Made by a program: the position numbers and the translations under genes. DNA of 64,000 nucleotides from Clostridia bacterium (lineage in GTDB: Bacteria; Bacillota; Clostridia; TANB77; CAG-508): NCBI GenBank assembly GCA_900753245.1, contig CAADYJ010000080.1, positions 1 through 64,000 of the forward strand. The letters are read 5' to 3'. Below are positions 20,623 to 29,948 of this stretch, piece by piece. The notes under the pieces are model-generated. The model saw only the letters and a program-made list of their open reading frames with translations, made no database searches and had not been told where the DNA came from. Each line of letters opens with the position of its first letter. The stretch's first letter is position 1.

Positions 20623-20662
20623 AAAAAAATCACAATTAGTTATATACCAATTGTGATTTTTT
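20623..20662. terminator. Bidirectional terminator
   Basis: A stem of about 13-14 bp (AAAAATCACAATT with its complement; 20623-20637 and 20649-20662) has an A-run on one side and a T-run on the other. It serves the convergent genes ending at 20607 and 20667. Confidence 0.85.
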
Positions 20663-20666
20663 ATTT

Positions 20667-21908
20667 TTATTCTTCTACTTTTTCTCCACAGTTTGGGCAA
20701 AATTTAGAATCTTCTGCAAGTTTTCCGTTACATTTTTTACAAACCTTTGGTTTCTTACTTCCGCAATTACTGCAGAAATTTCCTTCATTTTCTTTTCCAC
20801 ATTGACAAGTCCATGTTGATTTTACTTCTTGCTTTGGCTCTTCTGTTACTACTTCTGTTGTTTCTTTTACTGGTTCTTCTACCTTTTGCTCTTCTTGTTT
20901 GCTTAAATCTATTGTACTTTTTTGTGTATCTTGCCATGGATTTGCTACTGCATTTCCCATTACATTTCCAGTAGCCATATTCATTACACCAACTCCCATG
21001 AATCCATTTAAAGCTCCAGATTCATTTTTAGCTGCATTTTTTACCGCTTCTGAATATGCATCAACCATTTTACCTTGTTGCATATAAGCATTTGAACTTA
21101 ATTCGTAGTCATCTATTTTCTTTTCTGACTCTTCATCTAAAGTAACTGACTCTACAGCAAAGCTTTCAATTTTCAATCCTCTTTCACGTATTTTTTCATC
21201 AAATACTTTTTCATCCATCATTTCTCTTATTTCGTCTGTTTGACTAGGCATTTCTAAAACAGGAACTTTATATTTACTGTTTCCTAATTCATTTACTACA
21301 TTTTGGAATACTGCTATTACTTCACTTCTAATTTGTTCCTCAATTTGATTTTTTCTATAAATATCTGCTGTTCCTGCAATTTTTGACATAAATAATGCTG
21401 GATTCATAATACTAAATGTATATTTACCATAGCATTTTATCTCAACTCTTAATGGAGTAATTGTATTTGTCATTTGATTTGGAATTGGATGTGACCAATC
21501 TTGGAAAGGAATTGGAGAAGCTGTTCCGAATTTATTATCGACTATTTCTTTGATATTAAAGAAATAAACTGCTTGCTCTTTTGCTGTTCCTCCGTTATAT
21601 GTAAATCTTTGCCACATTTCTTTAAATACTGCTCCAAATTGTCCTGCAAAGAATGATGGTGAAGATGATTCATCAAAAGTATAAAATCCATCTTCGGCAG
21701 TAGCATCAATTATTCTACCATTATCAAATATAACAGCACATTGACCAGGTGCTACTATAATTGTACTTTTATTAGTTATAACTCCTGTAGGAGTTGTCTT
21801 TTTTACCATAAGTACATCATTCGTCATATTTTCGCAACGAATGGCCTCTTTCCATTGATCTGCCATTGTTCCTTTAATAGCTTCTTTAGCTGCTTTTATT
21901 AATCCCAT
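20667..21908 (-). CDS. SPFH-domain protein with C-terminal zinc ribbons (YdjI-like)
   Basis: This 413-residue protein starts with the SPFH/Band-7-like domain of the YdjI ('virion core protein-like') group, about residues 10-270. It includes the APGQCAVIFDNGRIID strand and a helical end rich in Glu/Lys. Residues 330-365 are a Glu-rich linker. The C-terminus carries two zinc ribbons: CQCGKENEGNFCSNCG and CKKCNGKLAEDSKFCPNCG. There is no signal peptide, so it probably acts in the cytoplasm or on the inner membrane face. It lies 54 bp after the Tim44-like gene in the same operon. SPFH proteins organise membranes; the specific job is unknown. Confidence 0.82.
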   Translation of the reverse strand: MGLIKAAKEAIKGTMADQWKEAIRCENMTNDVLMVKKTTPTGVITNKSTIIVAPGQCAVIFDNGRIIDATAEDGFYTFDESSSPSFFAGQFGAVFKEMWQRFTYNGGTAKEQAVYFFNIKEIVDNKFGTASPIPFQDWSHPIPNQMTNTITPLRVEIKCYGKYTFSIMNPALFMSKIAGTADIYRKNQIEEQIRSEVIAVFQNVVNELGNSKYKVPVLEMPSQTDEIREMMDEKVFDEKIRERGLKIESFAVESVTLDEESEKKIDDYELSSNAYMQQGKMVDAYSEAVKNAAKNESGALNGFMGVGVMNMATGNVMGNAVANPWQDTQKSTIDLSKQEEQKVEEPVKETTEVVTEEPKQEVKSTWTCQCGKENEGNFCSNCGSKKPKVCKKCNGKLAEDSKFCPNCGEKVEE

Positions 21909-21962
21909 ATTTTTTCCTCCTTTTTAATATAACTATATGGTAGACCGAAAGGGATATTCTCC

Positions 21963-22892
21963 CTAACGGTTTAATGGTTCTAATCCAGATAATACCCAAG
22001 TATTATTTCCTGTTGTTATTACACTTCCGCAGTATGGACATTTTCCTGCTGATGTAATTTCTGTAGGAGCACCACAATTTGGGCAGTTAGTTGTTTTTAC
22101 TTTGCCTGTTCCTTCTGGTGTTAATACTCCTGTTTTTCTTTCAAAAGTCATTTTATATACTGATATTCTATCTTGTTCTTTATTTCCTTCTAATACTTCT
22201 TTAGTTGTAGCATCTATAATATAATCTTTCTTTGTTGCTTTTAATGCTATCTCTAAGATATCTCTATCTCCTTCTTGTCTAAATTTATATAGTGTAGCAT
22301 AATTAACTGCTATTCTATCTACTATATTTATACGATTTGTATCTATATATCCTTGTAATTGAGATTTATGTTGTTCAAATAAACTTTCTGTTTCAAATGG
22401 TCTCATTGGTTCCCAATCTCTTGCTGTCCATGCATTTTGTAGTTTTACATATAAATCTTTTGCCCAAGCAAGCATTTTCTCTTCCGAGAAGTTTGGATCA
22501 ATTTTCTTAATTTCATCTGCCCATATATGTGATTGACTAACATCAATTTCTGGTGTTGCATATGCTGATGAAGTAATATTTTCTGTTGATTTTTGATTAT
22601 TTTTAGCTTTAATATAGTTATAAATAATTACAATAGCTAAAGCTACTATAAAAATGATAATAGAAAATCCGTCAAAATCTGAGTCTGAATCATAACTTGA
22701 ACTAGAGCTAGAACCATAATCATAATCATGAGAACTCCAACTACTAGAAGAACCAGAATCCCAAGATGAAGATGAAGACGATCCACTGTCATATCTATCA
22801 AAGCTTCCTACATCTGCCAAACTAACAGTATGTATTTGTAGCATTATTATAAAACTTATTATAATTAAAAACAATTTCTTACTTTTTTTCAT
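21963..22892 (-). CDS. Tim44-like domain membrane protein with zinc ribbon
   Basis: This 309-residue protein has a signal peptide (1-26, ending LADVG) and a Ser/Asp/Tyr-rich low-complexity stretch (about 30-72). A transmembrane helix follows at about 76-93, then a Tim44-like domain (about 118-255, with AWTARDWEPMRPFETESLF). It ends with a zinc ribbon CPNCGAP...CPYCGSV (about 270-288). The topology places the Tim44-like and zinc-ribbon parts in the cytoplasm. It is the first gene of a pair with the SPFH protein, which also ends in zinc ribbons, so the two may work together. A promoter is visible upstream. The biological role is not known. Confidence 0.8.
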   Translation of the reverse strand: MKKSKKLFLIIISFIIMLQIHTVSLADVGSFDRYDSGSSSSSSWDSGSSSSWSSHDYDYGSSSSSSYDSDSDFDGFSIIIFIVALAIVIIYNYIKAKNNQKSTENITSSAYATPEIDVSQSHIWADEIKKIDPNFSEEKMLAWAKDLYVKLQNAWTARDWEPMRPFETESLFEQHKSQLQGYIDTNRINIVDRIAVNYATLYKFRQEGDRDILEIALKATKKDYIIDATTKEVLEGNKEQDRISVYKMTFERKTGVLTPEGTGKVKTTNCPNCGAPTEITSAGKCPYCGSVITTGNNTWVLSGLEPLNR

Positions 22893-22930
22893 TTGTTCAC
22901 CTCCCTATAATTATTTTATAGTACACTTTA

Positions 22931-22960
22931 ATAATACCTTTTTTTGTTGTTTTTTGTCAA
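22931..22960 (-). promoter_or_regulatory. Promoter of the Tim44-like/SPFH pair
   Basis: Minus-strand TTGACA (22960-22955), an 18-bp spacer and TATTAT (22936-22931), about 40 bp before the ATG at 22892. Confidence 0.6.
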
Positions 22961-23016
22961 TATTTTTTGCTTTTTGTTATTAAATATTTGTGAACTTATC
23001 TTTATATAATATAAAA

Positions 23017-23045
23017 GTGAAATAAAAATATTCTTTCTATTTCAC
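23017..23045 (-). terminator. Terminator of the two-component operon
   Basis: An 8-bp stem GTGAAATA/TATTTCAC is followed on the minus strand by CTTTTATATT, just past the histidine kinase stop. Confidence 0.6.
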
Positions 23046-23052
23046 CTTTTCT

Positions 23053-25065
23053 CTATTTTTCTTTATTAAAACTAATTATTACCTTAAATAAATCTCCATC
23101 TAAATATATTCCAAACTCTCCTTTTTGTAGCTTAGTTAAGCTTTGTGCTATTGAAAGTCCTAAACCGCTTCCTTCTGTGTTTCGAGAAGATTCTCCTCTT
23201 ACAAACCTCTCCATAAGTTCATTTGCCGAAATATTTAATTTTTCTTTAGAAATATTTTTTATTTCTATTTTCACTTTTTTATTTTCTTCCAGTAAATCTA
23301 CATATACTCTTGAATTTTCCATTGCATATTTTTCAATATTTGTGTACATATTTTCCATTACTCTATACAAATATCTACTATCTGCTAAAATAAAAACATC
23401 TTCCTTTGGCATTTCTATATTTAAATCTAAATTTTTATTTTTAAATTTATCCTCAAACTCTCCTGATATTTGTTTTATCAATTCATTAACATTTATTTTT
23501 TTCATATCAAGTTTTATATTTCCTGAAGAAGCTTTTGATGCTTCTATTAAATCTTCCGTCAATCTTTTTAATCTTTGAGATTTTTGTTCTAATATATCTA
23601 GGTACTCTTTTGCTTTTTCATTCTGTATATCTTCCTTTTTTAGTAAATCTACGTAATTTATAATTGAAGTCAATGGTGTTTTTATATCATGAGATACATT
23701 TGTTATTAATTCTGTTTTCATTCTTTCGCTTTTTAAACTTTTATCTATTGCATTAGTAAATCCCCCTGCAATATCATTTACATATATACATAATTCTTTC
23801 AAAACTCCTGTATATTCATCTTCTTGTAATCGTACCTTTGTATCTCCTTCATATATTTTTTTTACAGTATTTTTTATATTTAAAAATTTCGTAATGTTAT
23901 CAAAATAATATTTAAATGCAAATACATACATAGCTATTAATAAAATTATTCCTGTAAATCCCCAATTCGAAAATATTAATGTAAATATTAACATACATGC
24001 TAATATTACTATAATTTTTGCAGCCAAACTAAAATTATTAAATATGTTTTTTACTCCATTTTTTATCCATTTACACAATCTATATATTATTGTATTTTTT
24101 AATATTGTGTTTGTTTTTACTCTTCTCAGTATACTTTCATACAAAATTAAAGCTATCGAATACATTATAATTAATATTCCTATATTTCCAATAATTGTTG
24201 TTATATTTAAATTGTACGATAATTCTATTCCTAAAAATAAAAGCATAATAAATGGAATAAACATTGCTGCAAGTATTATTTCTAAAGGAATTTTGTCTAT
24301 TGATTCTAATTGTATTTCTTTAAAATTTCTTTTTCTTCCTGCATATATCGTTATCAGTATTGCACTTACTATTATTAAAACAAGTGTAATTATTATATTT
24401 ATAATTGCAGTTTTAACTGAATTTGTACATATTTTGTATGTAATATATAAATTATAATAATCATCGTGAAATTGAGTAACATCTTCATTTATTGATGTAT
24501 AAATTGTACAATCATAATTTTCTTCTAATGTCTTATAGTGATCTACATATTTTATATCTTCTATTGATAAATTACTTATATTAGTTCTTACTTCTCTATT
24601 TTCATAATTCCAATAATAAGAATTCTTAGACAATTCTTCTTTAATTTTATCTACACTATCTGTTCTCATTGTTTGTGTCAAATTTGTAATAGCTTTATTT
24701 GTTTTATTATCTATTATTAAAAATTTAAAATTTCTATTCTCTAAATATGTTTTATAATAAATATAACCATTTTCGGTTTTAAATTCTATATCTTCATTTA
24801 AATCTGTTAATATTTCTTCACCATTAGCATCTTTTACTTTTGAATAATTTGCTTCTACATTTGATAAGATTGAATTCTTATACAAATTTTCAAATCTTTG
24901 TGTTTCAAAATAGCTATCAGCTTTTTGTTTATTTTTTTCTCTAGAGAAAAAAGCCAAAGAAATTATAGATTGCAACATTACAAACCCGCAAATTGGAATT
25001 AATATATAACATATAATTCTAACTATTATTGCATATTTATTTATATTTTTTTCCATTATATTCAC
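23053..25065 (-). CDS. Membrane sensor histidine kinase
   Basis: This 670-residue two-component sensor has an N-terminal helix (about 14-40) and an extracytoplasmic segment (about 42-215) with no recognised ligand domain. Several further transmembrane helices follow between about 218 and 385. The HisKA domain has the H-box NVSHDIKTPLTSI, phospho-acceptor H459. The HATPase domain has the N-box ENMYTNIEKYA and GSGLGLSIAQ near the C-terminus. It follows its response regulator with a 5-nt gap, so they form one operon. The size and multi-helix sensor part differ from the short VanS/PhoR type. The signal is unknown. Confidence 0.93.
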   Translation of the reverse strand: MNIMEKNINKYAIIVRIICYILIPICGFVMLQSIISLAFFSREKNKQKADSYFETQRFENLYKNSILSNVEANYSKVKDANGEEILTDLNEDIEFKTENGYIYYKTYLENRNFKFLIIDNKTNKAITNLTQTMRTDSVDKIKEELSKNSYYWNYENREVRTNISNLSIEDIKYVDHYKTLEENYDCTIYTSINEDVTQFHDDYYNLYITYKICTNSVKTAIINIIITLVLIIVSAILITIYAGRKRNFKEIQLESIDKIPLEIILAAMFIPFIMLLFLGIELSYNLNITTIIGNIGILIIMYSIALILYESILRRVKTNTILKNTIIYRLCKWIKNGVKNIFNNFSLAAKIIVILACMLIFTLIFSNWGFTGIILLIAMYVFAFKYYFDNITKFLNIKNTVKKIYEGDTKVRLQEDEYTGVLKELCIYVNDIAGGFTNAIDKSLKSERMKTELITNVSHDIKTPLTSIINYVDLLKKEDIQNEKAKEYLDILEQKSQRLKRLTEDLIEASKASSGNIKLDMKKINVNELIKQISGEFEDKFKNKNLDLNIEMPKEDVFILADSRYLYRVMENMYTNIEKYAMENSRVYVDLLEENKKVKIEIKNISKEKLNISANELMERFVRGESSRNTEGSGLGLSIAQSLTKLQKGEFGIYLDGDLFKVIISFNKEK

Positions 25066-25070
25066 CTCTT

Positions 25071-25772
25071 TTATTCATATTTTTCTATTTTATATCCAAT
25101 TCCCCAAATTACTTTCAAATATCTAGGTTCTTTTGGATTTATTTCAATTTTTTCTCTTATATGTCTTATATGTACTGCAATAATATTTTCGGCTCCATAT
25201 GCTTCATCTTCCCATACATTTTTGTATATTTGTTCTATAGAATACACCTTGCCTTTGTTTTTAGTTAAAAATTTTAAAATATTGTATTCTGTTGGTGTTA
25301 ATTTTATTTCTTTTCCTTCAACTACTACTTGCTTTGTATCATCATTAATAATTAAATCTCCACTTTTATAAACAATGCCTTCTTCCTTTTTGTTTTCAAA
25401 GCTTCCAAATGTTGTATATCTTCTTATTTGTGAATTTACTCTAGCTATTAATTCTATTGGATTAAATGGTTTTGTTACATAATCATCTGCTCCAATATTC
25501 AAACCTGCAACTTTATCATAATCTTCAGATTTAGCAGATAGCATAATAATTGGTACAGATTTATTTTTTCTTATTTTACTTGCAACCTCCATTCCATCCA
25601 TTTCTGGCATCATTATATCCAAAATCACAAGATGAATTTCTTCTTCATTCATAACCTTTAATGCTTGTTTTCCATTATATGCTTCAAATATTTTATATCC
25701 TTCTTTGCTTAAATAAATCTTTATAGCTTTTACTATTTCTTTATCATCATCACATACTAAAACATTGTACAT
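25071..25772 (-). CDS. OmpR-family response regulator
   Basis: This 233-residue regulator has a receiver domain (acidic pocket DDD at 8-10, phospho-acceptor D52 in LDIMMP, conserved K101 in TKPFNP). A winged-helix DNA-binding domain (about 135-230) ends RYLKVIWGIGYKIEKYE. AAGGGGAG lies before the ATG. It is the first gene of the operon with the histidine kinase. Targets cannot be told from this sequence; the neighbours do not include an obvious transporter operon under its control. Confidence 0.96.
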   Translation of the reverse strand: MYNVLVCDDDKEIVKAIKIYLSKEGYKIFEAYNGKQALKVMNEEEIHLVILDIMMPEMDGMEVASKIRKNKSVPIIMLSAKSEDYDKVAGLNIGADDYVTKPFNPIELIARVNSQIRRYTTFGSFENKKEEGIVYKSGDLIINDDTKQVVVEGKEIKLTPTEYNILKFLTKNKGKVYSIEQIYKNVWEDEAYGAENIIAVHIRHIREKIEINPKEPRYLKVIWGIGYKIEKYE

Positions 25773-25798
25773 ATTTTTCTCCCCTTTTCTTGTATTTT

Positions 25799-25807
25799 AG
25801 TATAACA
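25799..25807 (-). promoter_or_regulatory. Extended -10 promoter of the two-component operon
   Basis: TGTTATACT on the minus strand is an extended -10 element 27 bp upstream of the regulator ATG. No clear -35 box is present. Confidence 0.4.
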
Positions 25808-25859
25808 TATTTTTATTAAGAAAAAAGTACGTAGATTATTAATTTTTTCTTAACTATAC

Positions 25860-25893
25860 AATAAGTGAGGTAAAACATTTTACCTCACTTATT
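25860..25893 (-). terminator. Perfect 16-bp hairpin after the AI-2E transporter gene
   Basis: AATAAGTGAGGTAAAA (25860-25875) is perfectly complementary to 25878-25893, 3 bp past the stop codon. The minus strand has only a weak T-rich follow-up, so it is a terminator or a 3'-end stabiliser. Confidence 0.6.
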
Positions 25894-25895
25894 AA

Positions 25896-27035
25896 CTACT
25901 CTTCTATTTTTTCTTTTCTCTGTTCTCTATAATCTATAAAATCTTCAACTATAACTTTTAGTATAGCTATAATTGGTACTGCTAAAAACATTCCAATAAT
26001 TCCAAAATAAGCTCCTCCTACTGTTACTGCAAGAATTACTAATATAGGATTTATTTCTAAAGAATTTCCTACAATTTTTGGATTAATTATATTAGCATCA
26101 ATTTGTTGTAATATAATAACAACTATTAACATCCATATAGCTTGAGATAAGCCTCCTGTAAATAGTGTAATAATTCCTGCTATAGCAACTGCTATTATTG
26201 CTCCTATGTAAGGAATTAAATTAAATAATCCTATCATAAATCCAAGTAGCACAGCATATTTAACTCCTAATATGCTCATTGCTATAGATGTTACTATTCC
26301 AACAACTAATGCATCTAATAATTGACTTGTTAAGAAATGGAAAAATATTTCATTTGTTCTATGAAAATATTTTCCTAAATTTTTGTATGCTTTTTTAGTA
26401 AAAATTGCTCCTGCTAATTTACTTAAGAATTTTAATATTTCAGTTCTACTATTTAAAATATATACAGAAACAATAAATGCTACAAATATATCAAATATCT
26501 TAGAAGCTATACTTATCGCTCCCTGAGCATATTGAGCTATTGCTCCAATATTAATTATTTGCTTTAAGTCTATATTTTGTATTTCTTGCATTACTCTTGT
26601 TACAACTTCTGTCTTCCAAAAAGAATCTTCAGGAAGTTCATTTATTTTTCCAACAGCAATTTCATAGTATGTACTAAAATTTGTTGTTAAATCTATTATA
26701 CTTTGTATTATCGGTGGAATTATAAAATTAATTAAAATAACAATTATAATAATTACTATTAAATATACTGTTAATATACTAAGTGGTCTAGCTTTCTTTT
26801 TTATAATTTTTAATTTTTTAGTTTTCCCATATACTTCTTCTATTTTTCTACAAGGTATGTATAAAATATATGAAATTAATACTCCTGCTGCAAAAGGTGC
26901 TAAAATTCCAAGTAATTCCTTAAGCCAATTTGTTATTTGCCCTAGATTATCAACTGTTTTATATACAAAAATTGTTGCTACTGCAAATGTAAACCAATAT
27001 AACCATTTTGTCCATGTTTTAGTTTTCTTCTCCAT
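25896..27035 (-). CDS. AI-2E family transporter
   Basis: This 379-residue polytopic membrane protein belongs to the AI-2E (TqsA/YtvI/PerM) family. It has hydrophobic segments at about 12-26, 43-60, 85-108, 178-196 and four more between 240 and 360. The family signature NLIPYIG is at 272-278, and DANIINPKIVGNS (313-325) is the second conserved patch. Members export small molecules or sodium in exchange for protons; the name comes from autoinducer-2 export in one member, so the substrate here is open. AAAGGAGAA lies before the ATG. It is 46 bp downstream of exoA and probably co-transcribed. Confidence 0.92.
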   Translation of the reverse strand: MEKKTKTWTKWLYWFTFAVATIFVYKTVDNLGQITNWLKELLGILAPFAAGVLISYILYIPCRKIEEVYGKTKKLKIIKKKARPLSILTVYLIVIIIIVILINFIIPPIIQSIIDLTTNFSTYYEIAVGKINELPEDSFWKTEVVTRVMQEIQNIDLKQIINIGAIAQYAQGAISIASKIFDIFVAFIVSVYILNSRTEILKFLSKLAGAIFTKKAYKNLGKYFHRTNEIFFHFLTSQLLDALVVGIVTSIAMSILGVKYAVLLGFMIGLFNLIPYIGAIIAVAIAGIITLFTGGLSQAIWMLIVVIILQQIDANIINPKIVGNSLEINPILVILAVTVGGAYFGIIGMFLAVPIIAILKVIVEDFIDYREQRKEKIEE

Positions 27036-27081
27036 TTTATTTTTTCTCCTTTATTTTTACTTAATGTTTTTAAGAGTGCCT

Positions 27082-27864
27082 TTAGTGTTCCAAATTTGGA
27101 ATGAAAAGGTCACCTCCTAATGTTAATTCTATTGGGCAATGGTCACTTCCCATTATTTCAGAATAAATTTTTGTTTCTTCTATTTTATCTTTTATTGAAT
27201 TTGATGTAATAAAATAATCTATTCTCCATCCTACATTTTTTTCTCTTGCTTTCATCATATATGACCACCATGTATATGCATTTTCTTTTTCAGGATACAA
27301 ATATCTAAATGTATCTGTAAAACCTGCTTCTAAAAGCTGTGTCATTTTATTTCTTTCTTCATCTGTAAAGCCTGCATTATGATGATTTGTTTTAGGATTT
27401 TTCAAATCTATTTCTTTATGTGCTACATTTAAATCTCCACAATACACTACAGGCTTTATTTTATCTAACGAAACTAAATATTTTCTTATTTCATCTTCCC
27501 ATATCATTCTATAATCTAAACGTTCTAACTCTCTTTTTGAGTTTGGTGTATAGCAATTTACCATATAAAACTTATCAAATTCTAATGTTATAATTCTACC
27601 TTCTTGGTCATGTTCTTCTATTCCAAGTCCATATGAAACAGATAATGGTTTTTTCTTAGTAAATATAGCCGTTCCAGAATATCCTTTTTTTACAGCACTG
27701 TTCCAATATTGATAATATCCTTCTAATATAAGTTCTATTTGTCCTTCTTGCATTTTTGTTTCTTGCACGCAGAATATGTCTGCATCTATTTGCTTAAAAA
27801 AATCCATAAATCCTTTATTTAAAACTGCTCTTAAGCCATTTACATTCCATGATATTATTTTCAT
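27082..27864 (-). CDS. exoA: Exodeoxyribonuclease III / AP endonuclease
   Basis: This is a base-excision repair enzyme that cuts at abasic sites and removes 3' blocks. The 260-residue protein has every active-site residue of the family: N7, E35, Y105, D144, N146, D241 and H242. These lie in WNVNGLRA, QETK, GDLN and SDHCP. The C-terminus runs about ten residues past the usual end (GGDLFIPNLEH), and the codons for GGD form an AGGAGGTGA sequence. The start ATG has AAGGAGAG. It lies upstream of the AI-2E gene and downstream of a terminator. Confidence 0.97.
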   Translation of the reverse strand: MKIISWNVNGLRAVLNKGFMDFFKQIDADIFCVQETKMQEGQIELILEGYYQYWNSAVKKGYSGTAIFTKKKPLSVSYGLGIEEHDQEGRIITLEFDKFYMVNCYTPNSKRELERLDYRMIWEDEIRKYLVSLDKIKPVVYCGDLNVAHKEIDLKNPKTNHHNAGFTDEERNKMTQLLEAGFTDTFRYLYPEKENAYTWWSYMMKAREKNVGWRIDYFITSNSIKDKIEETKIYSEIMGSDHCPIELTLGGDLFIPNLEH

Positions 27865-27891
27865 TTATTTTTCTCTCCTTAAAAAAATAAA

Positions 27892-27947
27892 GCAAAACAT
27901 TCAAATTATTGTGGATATTTTTACCCATAACAATTTAAATATTTTGC
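27892..27947 (-). terminator. Terminator of the 3D-domain gene
   Basis: A long hairpin with outer GCAAAA/TTTTGC and inner AAATTGTTATGG/CCACAATAATTT arms, with small bulges, is followed on the minus strand by TTTATTTTTTT. It lies 19 bp past the stop at 27967. Confidence 0.75.
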
Positions 27948-27966
27948 CCCGTCTATAAAACTTCAA

Positions 27967-28959
27967 TTAAAATTCATATACATATGCTTCTACGCTTCTT
28001 CTACCATATTGAAGAGCCGCACTATGTGATCCCATATAAACATCTAATTTGCTATTAGAAATTGCTCCACCTCTATCTTGTACAACAAACCATCCACCAT
28101 TTGGTTTATTTTTAAATGCTGGTATATAAATTACTGTTCCTAGTTTATAACCATTTCCTGCTGCTAATGTATACCATGAGCTTGCTTTTGCACCAGAAGC
28201 TGTAATTCCATTTGTTTTACCACAACATTTTGCACAAGAACAATATGCTGATGTATTAAATGTTTTTACTTTTGGTGTAATTCCTTGTACTTTTTTAGCA
28301 AGTGCTGTAGATGCTGTTGCAGCTGGGTTTGATGTTGCTGTTCTTTCTTGTGAATTTCTTGCTGTTACTTGCACTGTTCTAACTTCTACTATTTTATTTA
28401 CTGGCTCAGTTATTACTGTGCATGCTATTTGCGTTCTTTCTATTTCTACTTCATTTTGATATTTAACTTTATAAGTTACTTCTTTTAATCCATTTTTTCC
28501 ATTTTGAACTACTTTATTTTGTTTTGTTCCTTCTCCTGTTGCTTCTTTTGTTATTGTTTCAAATGGTATTGTTACTTGTTCTTTAATAATTTTTTCTACA
28601 ATTGTATCATAAGAACTTAAAATTTCTTCAGATGTAATAGTTGCTTCTCTTTCAGCTAATTTTATATCTTCTTCTGACATTTTTAAAATTCTTATTGTTT
28701 TATTGTCTCCTACATATTCTTCTTTATCTGGAGATACTTTTTCGTCTTCAGCTAAAGTAATATGGTTTTCTTCTAATATATCAGATACTTTCGTTTTTGC
28801 TGTTAATACTTGCATTTCATAATCGTTTGAAAGTATAATCTTTACTTTGTTTAAACTAGCATTCGTAGCCATAACACCAATACTTGTAATACATATTAGT
28901 ACTAAACTTATTCCTAGTATTTTTACTAAGGATATGGATGCTTTATCTTCTTTCTTCAT
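27967..28959 (-). CDS. YabE-like DUF348-G5-3D cell-wall protein
   Basis: This 330-residue exported protein has a signal/anchor helix at 11-31, a DUF348 (ubiquitin-like) module at about 38-80 and a G5 domain at about 124-196. A short Ala/Thr linker leads to a C-terminal 3D domain (about 232-330). The 3D domain shows CSCAKCCGKTNGITASG with its cysteines, and the aspartates D295 (VQDRGG) and D306 (KLDVYMG) that give the domain its name and act in glycan cleavage in related resuscitation-factor/YabE proteins. Only one DUF348 copy is visible, fewer than the three of Bacillus YabE. A strong promoter with a perfect TTGACA precedes it. It probably cleaves or remodels peptidoglycan. Confidence 0.92.
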   Translation of the reverse strand: MKKEDKASISLVKILGISLVLICITSIGVMATNASLNKVKIILSNDYEMQVLTAKTKVSDILEENHITLAEDEKVSPDKEEYVGDNKTIRILKMSEEDIKLAEREATITSEEILSSYDTIVEKIIKEQVTIPFETITKEATGEGTKQNKVVQNGKNGLKEVTYKVKYQNEVEIERTQIACTVITEPVNKIVEVRTVQVTARNSQERTATSNPAATASTALAKKVQGITPKVKTFNTSAYCSCAKCCGKTNGITASGAKASSWYTLAAGNGYKLGTVIYIPAFKNKPNGGWFVVQDRGGAISNSKLDVYMGSHSAALQYGRRSVEAYVYEF

Positions 28960-28995
28960 AAAAAATTTTACCTCCCTTTTTTATGGAACATTGTT

Positions 28996-29024
28996 ATTGT
29001 AACATTTTTTACAACAAATGTCAA
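28996..29024 (-). promoter_or_regulatory. Promoter of the 3D-domain gene
   Basis: Minus-strand TTGACA (29024-29019), a 17-bp spacer and TACAAT (29001-28996), 37 bp upstream of the ATG. Confidence 0.7.
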
Positions 29025-29090
29025 ATTTTGAGATATTTTGCTTTCCTTAGAGTAGTAATTGTTTCAAGTTTTGTTTTATGTTATTTACTA

Positions 29091-29107
29091 AAAAAAGCAT
29101 TGTGCTT
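29091..29107 (-). terminator. Weak terminator after tatD
   Basis: A short AAGCA/TGCTT stem is followed on the minus strand by TTTTTAG, 36 bp past the tatD stop. Confidence 0.4.
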
Positions 29108-29142
29108 ACTACATTATATGTGCTTGTACTAAAAAATATGAA

Positions 29143-29937
29143 TTATTTTTTCATAATTTTGGTAAAAATTTTGTATGCGTTCTCATAACTAGCTTTTGCA
29201 ACTTCTTCTATTTTTATATTTTTAAAATCTGCTACTTTTTGTGCTACAAGTTTTACATTTCTACTATCATTTCTAGTTCCTCTTTTAGGCTCTGGCGCTA
29301 AGTAAGGGCTATCTGTTTCTATTAATACTTTGTCTAATGGTACCATTTTTACTATGTCTTCAGCATTTTTAGAATTCTTAAAAGTAATTGGTCCTGCAAA
29401 AGATATATAAAAACCTAATTTCAGTGCATCATGAACTAACTGCCTATTTAAAGGGCAACAATGAAATACACCTTTATTTATTACATTATTTTCTTTTAAC
29501 ATTGTAATTGTGTCTTCTACTGCTTCTCTTGTGTGAATAACTATTGGCAAATTATATTTATTTGCAAGTTCAATTTGCTTTATAAACATTTGCTTTTGTA
29601 TTTCTTTATTTTCTTTATTCCAATGATAATCTAGCCCTATTTCTCCTACTGCCAATACTTTATTATTTTTGTCTTCTTTTATTATTTCTTCTATTTGTTT
29701 TACATAGCTTTCTACTTCTTCTAAACTTTCTGGTACATCATTTGGTGATACCCCGCAAATAGAATATATAAATGGATATTTATTGCATATTTCTATACTC
29801 TTTTTAGAAGATTCTATATCATAACCTGCACAAACAAATTTTGTTATTCCATCTTCATATGTTTCTTTTATTATTTTTTCTCTATCTTCATCAAATTTTT
29901 CATCGTTATAATGAGAATGTGAATCAAAAAACTCCAT
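29143..29937 (-). CDS. tatD: TatD-family deoxyribonuclease
   Basis: This 264-residue TIM-barrel metallohydrolase has ligands H7 and H9 (DSHSH), E99 (VGEIGLDY), H135 (VIHTRE), H159 (FHCC) and D209 (ETDSPYLAPEPKRG). All expected metal residues are present. The usual GxHP loop reads CGVSP (61-65), with Ser where most members have His. TatD proteins act as 3'-5' exonucleases on DNA in repair and in DNA breakdown. It lies 11 bp after acpS at the end of the WG-unknown-acpS-tatD operon. The start ATG has a weak AGGAGAA site. Confidence 0.94.
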   Translation of the reverse strand: MEFFDSHSHYNDEKFDEDREKIIKETYEDGITKFVCAGYDIESSKKSIEICNKYPFIYSICGVSPNDVPESLEEVESYVKQIEEIIKEDKNNKVLAVGEIGLDYHWNKENKEIQKQMFIKQIELANKYNLPIVIHTREAVEDTITMLKENNVINKGVFHCCPLNRQLVHDALKLGFYISFAGPITFKNSKNAEDIVKMVPLDKVLIETDSPYLAPEPKRGTRNDSRNVKLVAQKVADFKNIKIEEVAKASYENAYKIFTKIMKK

Positions 29938-29948
29938 AATTTCTCCTA

